A stretch of 6,047 nucleotides of DNA, taken from Palsa-147 sp049279675. Its GTDB lineage: Bacteria; Acidobacteriota; Terriglobia; Acidiferrales; UBA7541. This document shows, piece after piece, positions 1-3,817 of the stretch (within the stretch, counting starts at the first letter, position 1; each line of letters starts with the position of its first letter). The stretch lies in NCBI GenBank assembly GCA_049279675.1, contig JBAPOP010000104.1:1-6047 (forward strand), written 5' to 3'. Under the pieces are notes generated by a model. That model had not been told where the DNA came from. It saw nothing but the letters and a program-made list of their open reading frames with translations, and did no database searches. The position numbers and the translations under genes were made by a program.

Positions 1-92
1 CCCTCGAGCTCGCCGACCGCGTGATGACGGGCATCCTCGAACACGCGCGCCGCGTCCAACTCGGTGCATTCGCGCCGCAAGGTTCTAGATGA
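1..92 (+). CDS. C-terminal end of an unidentified protein (partial)
   Basis: The frame starting at base 3 is open from the window edge to a TGA at 90-92 and gives 29 residues, ending in HARRVQLGAFAPQGSR. The tail is basic and has a possible helix (LADRVMTGILEHARRV). Its stop overlaps the ATG of the next gene in an ATGA arrangement, as expected for adjacent genes of one operon. That overlap, repeated at the next two junctions, is the main reason to believe this frame. The fragment is too short for me to assign a family or function. Confidence 0.55.
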   Translation, partial: LELADRVMTGILEHARRVQLGAFAPQGSR

Positions 93-1438
93 TTCCCCGC
101 ACATTGGTTCCGGTGGATGTCCGCCCATTCAAGCCGGGCGAAGAGAAGGCGGCTCCGCGCCGCCTTTCCTCCACGCTTGACGAGCGCACCTTTGTGCCCC
201 GCGATCTTCCTATCAAGCAGCTCGACCCAACATCCAACATCCCCGATCACGTGCCTTTCGACGTAATCGTCGGCCGCTCGCTCGTTCAGTGCGGCTGGCA
301 CGTTGATCCCCGCGGCGGCAATGGCGCGGCGCGCCGAATCGAAACTTCGCTCGACGATCGCACCGTCGTGCCGGCCCTCGTCGAGCGTCCCACACAGGAA
401 GATCGCGCCAAGCTCGAAGAACTACCCGCGCTCACCGCCGATCGTCTCGACGTCATTGACCCCGACGTCATGACCACCGGCGAGGTCAATCTCCTCGTCG
501 ATCCGCACGAAGAGCGCGACGCAAGATGGAACAATTTCTCGCGCATGTTTTCCGTCGCCGTTCACGTCGGCCTGATTCTCCTCGCTCTCTCTTCGCCGGA
601 ACTTTTCAAGCACGTCCCGACGCAAGCGGAAATTGAGAGCGCCCGGAAGCAACTCGGAACATTTATGTATCTGCCGCCGGACGCGAACCTCGCGCCTCCT
701 CGCGCTCCCGGCCGCCCCGGCGTACGCATCAGCCCCAACACACTTAATCGTGTTGCGCCGCCGCTTCCATCTCCGTCTCCCGCTCCGGCAGAAACCAAAC
801 CCACTATCGCGCCTCCCGTCGCCGAGTTGCCGTCATCGCCGCAACCCAAGCCCGTGCCGGCACAGCCTAGCGCCAACGATACGCCGCTCCAGCCAATCAA
901 GCCGGCAACCGATCCGCAGCCCGGCCGATTGAATCTCTCAATTCCAAACGTGTCGCCGGGCCGCGCTCTCGAAAATTCCGTGCAGAACGCGATCAAGGGC
1001 AGCGGCGGTGCGCCTCTTGGCGCTGAAGGCCGCATTCCAGGCGATGGCGGCGGTGGTGGCGGAGGCGGTGGTGGCGGAACCGGCAAACTCGGCAATCAAA
1101 TCTCGATTATTTCGGACACGCAAGGCGTGGATTTCAGCGCGTATCTTCGCCGCCTGCTGGCTACCGTGCGGCAAAATTGGTACGCCATCATTCCCGAATC
1201 CGCCCGCCTCGGCGACAAGGGCATGGTCATTATCCAATTCAAGATCATGAAAGATGGCAACGTCCCGAACCCCGACCCCACACTCACACGCACTTCGGGC
1301 AAGGAGCCGCTCGATCGCGCCGCGATGTCGTCCATTCGCGCGTCGAGCCCGTTCGAGCCGCTGCCTTCCGCTTTCACGCTCCCGTTCATCGAGTTGCGTT
1401 TCATCTTTCTCTACAATCTTCCGCTCGACTACCAGTGA
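89..1438 (+). CDS. TonB-family energy-transducer-like protein with long cytoplasmic N-terminus
   Basis: 449 residues. Residues 1-150 are hydrophilic and probably cytoplasmic. They carry three copies of an RT-hydrophobic-VP motif (residues 4-8, 33-37, 91-95), the last two within longer similar stretches (24-37 and 82-95). One membrane span follows (about 154-169, FSVAVHVGLILLALSS), then a Pro-rich region (about 196-290), an 11-glycine linker (320-330) and a TonB/TolA-like C-terminal domain (about 348-447, containing YLRRLLATVRQNWY and the FEPLPSAF-type turn). Proteins of this type sit in the inner membrane, span the periplasm and pass energy or contact to outer-membrane partners. No ExbB/ExbD or receptor gene is in view, so the partner is unknown. 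The start is supported by an AAGG at 79-82, six bases before ATG, and by the ATGA overlap with the upstream frame. The 150-residue N-terminus is much longer than the short cytoplasmic tail of classical TonB. Family assignment is fairly secure; the exact role is not. Confidence 0.85.
   Translation: MIPRTLVPVDVRPFKPGEEKAAPRRLSSTLDERTFVPRDLPIKQLDPTSNIPDHVPFDVIVGRSLVQCGWHVDPRGGNGAARRIETSLDDRTVVPALVERPTQEDRAKLEELPALTADRLDVIDPDVMTTGEVNLLVDPHEERDARWNNFSRMFSVAVHVGLILLALSSPELFKHVPTQAEIESARKQLGTFMYLPPDANLAPPRAPGRPGVRISPNTLNRVAPPLPSPSPAPAETKPTIAPPVAELPSSPQPKPVPAQPSANDTPLQPIKPATDPQPGRLNLSIPNVSPGRALENSVQNAIKGSGGAPLGAEGRIPGDGGGGGGGGGGGTGKLGNQISIISDTQGVDFSAYLRRLLATVRQNWYAIIPESARLGDKGMVIIQFKIMKDGNVPNPDPTLTRTSGKEPLDRAAMSSIRASSPFEPLPSAFTLPFIELRFIFLYNLPLDYQ
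1049..1078 (+). repeat. 15-base perfect tandem duplication in the glycine linker
   Basis: The unit GGCGGTGGTGGCGGA occurs twice back to back (1049-1063 and 1064-1078), in frame, inside the TonB-family gene. It encodes ten of the eleven consecutive glycines. Identical third-base choice in both copies shows a DNA-level duplication, not only selection for glycine. Changes in copy number would add or remove five glycines without a frameshift. Confidence 0.9.
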
Positions 1439-1530
1439 AATCCCATCGCATGCAGGTTCTCGGCGCGCTGCTTCTCGCCGCCCTGGTGCTCGCGATTCTT
1501 CTCTTCCGCTACTGGAATTTTCGAGGATGA
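1435..1530 (+). CDS. 31-residue single-span membrane micro-protein between the TonB-family gene and miaA
   Basis: Starting at the GTG that overlaps the upstream stop (GTGA, 1435-1438), this frame encodes 31 residues: a basic N-terminus (K2, H4, R5), a hydrophobic core of about 17 residues (8-24, rich in Leu and Ala), and a short aromatic/basic tail RYWNFRG. Its TGA (1528-1530) overlaps the miaA ATG as ATGA. An internal ATG at 1450 would give a 26-residue version that loses most of the basic N-terminus. No Shine-Dalgarno precedes either start, so translation probably depends on coupling to the upstream gene. The hydrophobicity predicts an inner-membrane peptide with the N-terminus probably inside. 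I do not recognise a family. It could be a small structural or regulatory membrane protein, or a leader-like frame whose main effect is to carry ribosomes to miaA. Confidence 0.6.
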   Translation: MKSHRMQVLGALLLAALVLAILLFRYWNFRG

Positions 1531-2447
1531 GCGTTCCGGGACGTCTCGTGGTGATTCTCGGCCCGACGGCTTCCGGCAAGTCTGCGCTCGGAATCCATCT
1601 CGCACAAAAACTGGGCGGTGAAATCGTCGTCTGCGATTCGACTCAGGTCTATCGCCGCTTCGACATCGGCACCGCAAAAGTTTCCGCGGACGCGCGCTGG
1701 GGCGTCCCGCACTGGATGATGGATATCGTCGAGCCCGCCGACGTTTTTACGGCCGGCGATTACCGCCAGCGCGCCGAGGAAGTCTTGCGCGTTATTCACG
1801 CGCGCGGCCGCGTTCCGATTGTCACCGCGGGCACGGGCCTCTATCTCCGCGCGCTTCTCGAAGGACTTGCCGACGCGCCCGCGCGTTCCGAGGAATTCCG
1901 CGCCCGCTTGCGCCACTCCGCCAAGCGCAGCGGCCCCGCGCATCTCCATCGCATTCTTCGCCGCCTCGATCCCGGCGCGGCCGCGCGCATCGCCGCGCCC
2001 GACACGCAAAAAATTATTCGCGCGCTAGAATTGCGGTTTCTCACGAAAAAGCCCGTCGGAGAAATTCACGCGCAAGGACGTGCGCCGCTCGAAGGCTTCA
2101 CGATCGTCAAAATCGGCCTGCGCCCGCCCCGCGCCGCGCTCTACGCGCGCATCGAGCGCCGCGTTCACGAAATGTTTGACGCCGGCTGGCTCGCGGAAGT
2201 CCGCGAATTGCTGCGCTCCGGCGTCTCCCCCGGCGCCAAGCCGTTCACGTTCATCGGCTATCGCGAAATTCTCGCCCGCGATTCCGCTGAGTTGAAATTG
2301 GAAGAAACGATTCTCGAAATCCAAAAAGCCACGCGCCAGTTCGCTAAGCGCCAGCTAACCTGGTTCCGCAAAGAGCCCAACGTCCACTGGCTCGATTCCT
2401 TCGGCGACAACCCGGCCGCCGAATCCCAAGCCCTAGCTCTCCTCTAA
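1527..2447 (+). CDS. miaA: tRNA dimethylallyltransferase (MiaA)
   Basis: 306 residues, normal for MiaA. The cytoplasmic enzyme transfers a dimethylallyl group from DMAPP to N6 of A37 in tRNAs reading UNN codons (i6A37), the first step towards ms2i6A. Visible motifs in order: P-loop-like GPTASGKS (12-19), DSTQVY (37-42, whose Asp is the proposed general base in the family), GTAK (48-51), PHWMMDI (61-67), AGTGLYLRALLEG (101-113), DTQKIIRALE (159-168), FIGYRE (242-247) and RQFAKRQLTWFRKE (270-283), the conserved C-terminal signature. The frame is open upstream to 1254, but that stretch lies over the TonB gene. ATG 1527 places the P-loop at the usual distance from the N-terminus and forms the ATGA overlap. 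A GAGG directly abuts the ATG, too close for a normal Shine-Dalgarno, so coupling to the micro-ORF is likely. The neighbouring TonB-type gene is not functionally related in any obvious way. Confidence 0.97.
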   Translation: MSVPGRLVVILGPTASGKSALGIHLAQKLGGEIVVCDSTQVYRRFDIGTAKVSADARWGVPHWMMDIVEPADVFTAGDYRQRAEEVLRVIHARGRVPIVTAGTGLYLRALLEGLADAPARSEEFRARLRHSAKRSGPAHLHRILRRLDPGAAARIAAPDTQKIIRALELRFLTKKPVGEIHAQGRAPLEGFTIVKIGLRPPRAALYARIERRVHEMFDAGWLAEVRELLRSGVSPGAKPFTFIGYREILARDSAELKLEETILEIQKATRQFAKRQLTWFRKEPNVHWLDSFGDNPAAESQALALL

Positions 2448-2453
2448 CTCCGC

Positions 2454-2466
2454 GCCGGCGCTACGA
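2454..2466 (+). repeat. 13-base copy of the GCCGGCGCTACGA element, downstream side of the hydrolase gene
   Basis: GCCGGCGCTACGA lies in the 52-base gap between the convergent ends of miaA and the hydrolase gene, within a 10-base perfect palindrome (2452-2461) plus CTACGA. The same 13 bases occur on the other strand at 3511-3523, upstream of the hydrolase. The gap holds no stem with a T-run, so no intrinsic terminator is evident for either gene. A GC-rich 13-mer can recur by chance; its place in both flanking intergenic regions is what makes it notable. Confidence 0.5.
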
Positions 2467-2499
2467 TCTCCCGCTTGCCGTTCTGTTCTCGTCCCGCAT

Positions 2500-3459
2500 C
2501 TATCGCGTCTCCGGCACTTTCTCGAGCGCCCCCTCCGCCAGTTCCCCAATCCCAATCTGCTTCTTCAGCCATTCAACGCGATCCCGCCGCGCCTGCGCAT
2601 CGAGCGAATGCGTCGCCTCGTAAAACTTAATTTCCTTCGGTCCCTTGCTCATATCAAAATATTTCTGCTCCATGGGCACCGTCATGAATTCATCGTGCGT
2701 CGCATATTCGAAGAGCGCCGGCGCCGGCCCCAGATACGCCGCGTACTCGCCAGGGTCCGACCATCCATACTTCGCGAGATACTCCTTGATTTTTTCATCG
2801 CCAAACTTCTTCCGAAACTCCGCGATCATCGGCAAATCCGACTTCATGATGTCTGAGACCGACACCGGATTCCCCATGAAGACGAACGCTGCCGGGCGCT
2901 TGTCCACTGCGTCAAGCATCGCGCCGCACGAAGCCCCGAAGCTGTGCCCGACGTAAGCCACGCGCTTCGGATCCACATCCGGCCGCGCGAGCAGCAGATC
3001 GAGCCCGCGCCGCAAGTCCATCACCTCTTGCCGCGTCGTCTCGGCGGATTGCGGTCCAAGAGGATCGGCCTCAGGCTTGAATCCGGGCCTCACCATCGGC
3101 GCATCGATCATCAGCGAGACCACGCCCGCTTGCGCCAGCACCACCGCTTCCTCGAGAAATTCCCCGCGATTCGCCGAGGGAGAATTCGGCATCATCCAGT
3201 GTCCCCACAAAATTGCGGCGTATCGTCCTTTCGCCGCAGGCACCACAAGATACGCGGGCACTCGTCCGCTCACTGGACTCGCGTAGCTAATATCGTGAAT
3301 CTTGATCCCGCTGCGATCTTGGACTCCTTCTTCCTTCACGGAGAGCCCCGGCGTCCCCGCGCCATAATCAAACCGCTTCGCAAGATCGCGATACGCCTCC
3401 TGCGCCGCCGCAACAGGCGCGATCACCGCGAAAACCAAAATCGCCGCCGAAATTCTCAT
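2500..3459 (-). CDS. Exported alpha/beta hydrolase, dienelactone hydrolase/acyl-esterase type
   Basis: 319 residues from ATG 3459. Residues 1-19 form a signal peptide (MRIS, hydrophobic core, then VAAA before QEAYRD), so the product is periplasmic or secreted. The alpha/beta hydrolase features are LVVPA and ILWGHW (71-88, likely oxyanion region), the nucleophile elbow GHSFG with Ser173 (171-175), a probable acid Asp256 in ATHDEF, and His284 in EATHSLDAQARRDRVEWL. Their order and spacing fit a complete Ser-Asp-His triad. Likely chemistry is hydrolysis of an ester or similar bond; the substrate cannot be read from sequence, and a peptidase is possible but less likely. The frame continues to 3648, but GGAGGA just before ATG 3459 and the signal peptide fix the start. 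The gene converges with miaA and diverges from the S53 protease gene, and appears to be a single-gene unit. Confidence 0.85.
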   Translation of the reverse strand: MRISAAILVFAVIAPVAAAQEAYRDLAKRFDYGAGTPGLSVKEEGVQDRSGIKIHDISYASPVSGRVPAYLVVPAAKGRYAAILWGHWMMPNSPSANRGEFLEEAVVLAQAGVVSLMIDAPMVRPGFKPEADPLGPQSAETTRQEVMDLRRGLDLLLARPDVDPKRVAYVGHSFGASCGAMLDAVDKRPAAFVFMGNPVSVSDIMKSDLPMIAEFRKKFGDEKIKEYLAKYGWSDPGEYAAYLGPAPALFEYATHDEFMTVPMEQKYFDMSKGPKEIKFYEATHSLDAQARRDRVEWLKKQIGIGELAEGALEKVPETR

Positions 3460-3462
3460 CTT

Positions 3463-3468
3463 TCCTCC
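3463..3468 (-). promoter_or_regulatory. Shine-Dalgarno of the hydrolase gene
   Basis: Reading the minus strand, GGAGGA is followed by AAG and then ATG at 3459. It is a near-perfect anti-16S match at short but workable spacing. It decides the start against the longer open frame reaching 3648. Confidence 0.8.
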
Positions 3469-3485
3469 GTGCTGCACCTGCCGAG

Positions 3486-3491
3486 AATATA
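3486..3491 (-). promoter_or_regulatory. Possible -10 element for the hydrolase gene
   Basis: The minus strand reads TATATT, five of six matches to TATAAT, which would place the transcription start near 3479 and leave a leader of about 20 bases. The hexamer 16-18 bases upstream does not match TTGACA well, so this is a weak call based on the -10 and its position alone. Confidence 0.35.
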
Positions 3492-3516
3492 CCCAATATC
3501 TCGATCGCACTCGTAG

Positions 3517-3540
3517 CGCCGGCATCCTGCCGGCGTTTTT
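3517..3540 (+). repeat. GC-rich palindrome with T-run (REP-like or terminator-like hairpin)
   Basis: CGCCGGC (3517-3523), loop ATCCT, GCCGGCG (3529-3535), then five T (3536-3540). The stem is seven perfect GC pairs, and on the + strand it has the form of an intrinsic terminator. No + strand gene ends nearby; the last one is miaA, at 2447. In the frame of the upstream hydrolase extension the minus strand reads AGRMPAL. From general knowledge, that peptide is a frequent false-ORF product of a dispersed palindrome in Acidobacteriota and related phyla. I therefore favour a dispersed REP-like element that may also terminate + strand read-through. Confidence 0.65.
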
Positions 3541-3702
3541 GCTCCCAGCTGCCTGCGACGAAAATTTCAGACGAAATCTCATAGCTACGACGGCTCGATT
3601 TCCATCGGCGCGAGCCCCAGCTGCCCTTTCCACCTCTACTTCATCCACGTGCGCTTAGTACTACCATGTGATACATAACCTGAAACTTCCCCGATTTTTT
3701 AT

Positions 3703-3730
3703 TTGACGTTCCACATACCTGTCCTATCAT
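3703..3730 (+). promoter_or_regulatory. Sigma70-like promoter of the S53 protease gene
   Basis: TTGACG (3703-3708) and TATCAT (3725-3730) each match the consensus at five of six positions and are 16 bases apart. Transcription would begin near 3737, giving an untranslated leader of about 80 bases. It is the best promoter-like sequence I found in this intergenic region and is correctly placed and oriented for the protease gene. Confidence 0.6.
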
Positions 3731-3758
3731 CGTCTCCCACCAGACCAGAATTATCCGC

Positions 3759-3799
3759 AATTCCGAATGAACGGTGTCCGAAAAATGGAAGTCGGAATT
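3759..3799 (+). promoter_or_regulatory. Inverted repeat in the S53 leader
   Basis: AATTCCGA (3759-3766) and TCGGAATT (3792-3799) are perfect complements separated by 25 bases. The right arm is also part of a 10-base perfect palindrome CGGAATTCCG (3793-3802). The structure ends about nine bases before the Shine-Dalgarno. It could form a leader hairpin or be a dyad binding site just downstream of the predicted transcription start. Function is unproven. Confidence 0.4.
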
Positions 3800-3807
3800 C
3801 CGGTAAA

Positions 3808-3812
3808 AGGAG
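3808..3812 (+). promoter_or_regulatory. Shine-Dalgarno selecting the GTG start of the S53 gene
   Basis: AGGAG is followed by five bases (AAATC) and then GTG at 3818. Two in-frame ATGs lie upstream (3767 and 3785), but neither has a Shine-Dalgarno, and both would put extra residues before the signal peptide. GTG 3818 is therefore the preferred start. Confidence 0.75.
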
Positions 3813-3817
3813 AAATC

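Larger units (their letters stand above)
3460..3817. other. Divergent intergenic region between hydrolase and S53 protease genes
   Basis: This 358-base stretch has no credible gene. From left to right it holds the hydrolase Shine-Dalgarno and possible -10, a GC-rich terminator-like palindrome (3517-3540), a 10-base direct repeat CCCAGCTGCC at 3544-3553 and 3616-3625, and a weak inverted repeat GGCTCG/CGAGCC (3592-3597 and 3611-3616). These are followed by a palindrome TAGTACTA (3656-3663) next to ATGT-GAT-ACAT (3666-3676), a sigma70-like promoter (3703-3730) and the S53 leader with an 8-base dyad. The part from about 3657 rightward is more AT-rich than the flanking genes, as expected for a promoter region. 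Confidence 0.7.

Noticed and set aside
562..1095. 177-residue Pro/Gly-rich open frame on the - strand
   Set aside because: Its proline run is only the complement of the glycine linker and the rest is antisense to the Pro-rich region of the TonB-family protein.
1254..1526. N-terminal extension of MiaA by about 90 residues
   Set aside because: It is Arg/Ser-rich out-of-frame reading of the TonB gene. MiaA begins normally at 1527 with the P-loop near residue 12.
938..1579. 213-residue open frame on the - strand
   Set aside because: It lies antisense to the TonB-family C-terminal domain and the micro-ORF, is Arg-rich with no domain pattern, and is a typical shadow of a GC-rich gene.
2452..2461. 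10-base palindrome after miaA as an intrinsic terminator
   Set aside because: It has no loop and no following T-run, so it cannot form a standard terminator hairpin.
3460..3648. N-terminal extension of the hydrolase by 63 residues
   Set aside because: It would bury the signal peptide, includes the palindrome translated as AGRMPAL, and ignores the strong Shine-Dalgarno in front of ATG 3459.
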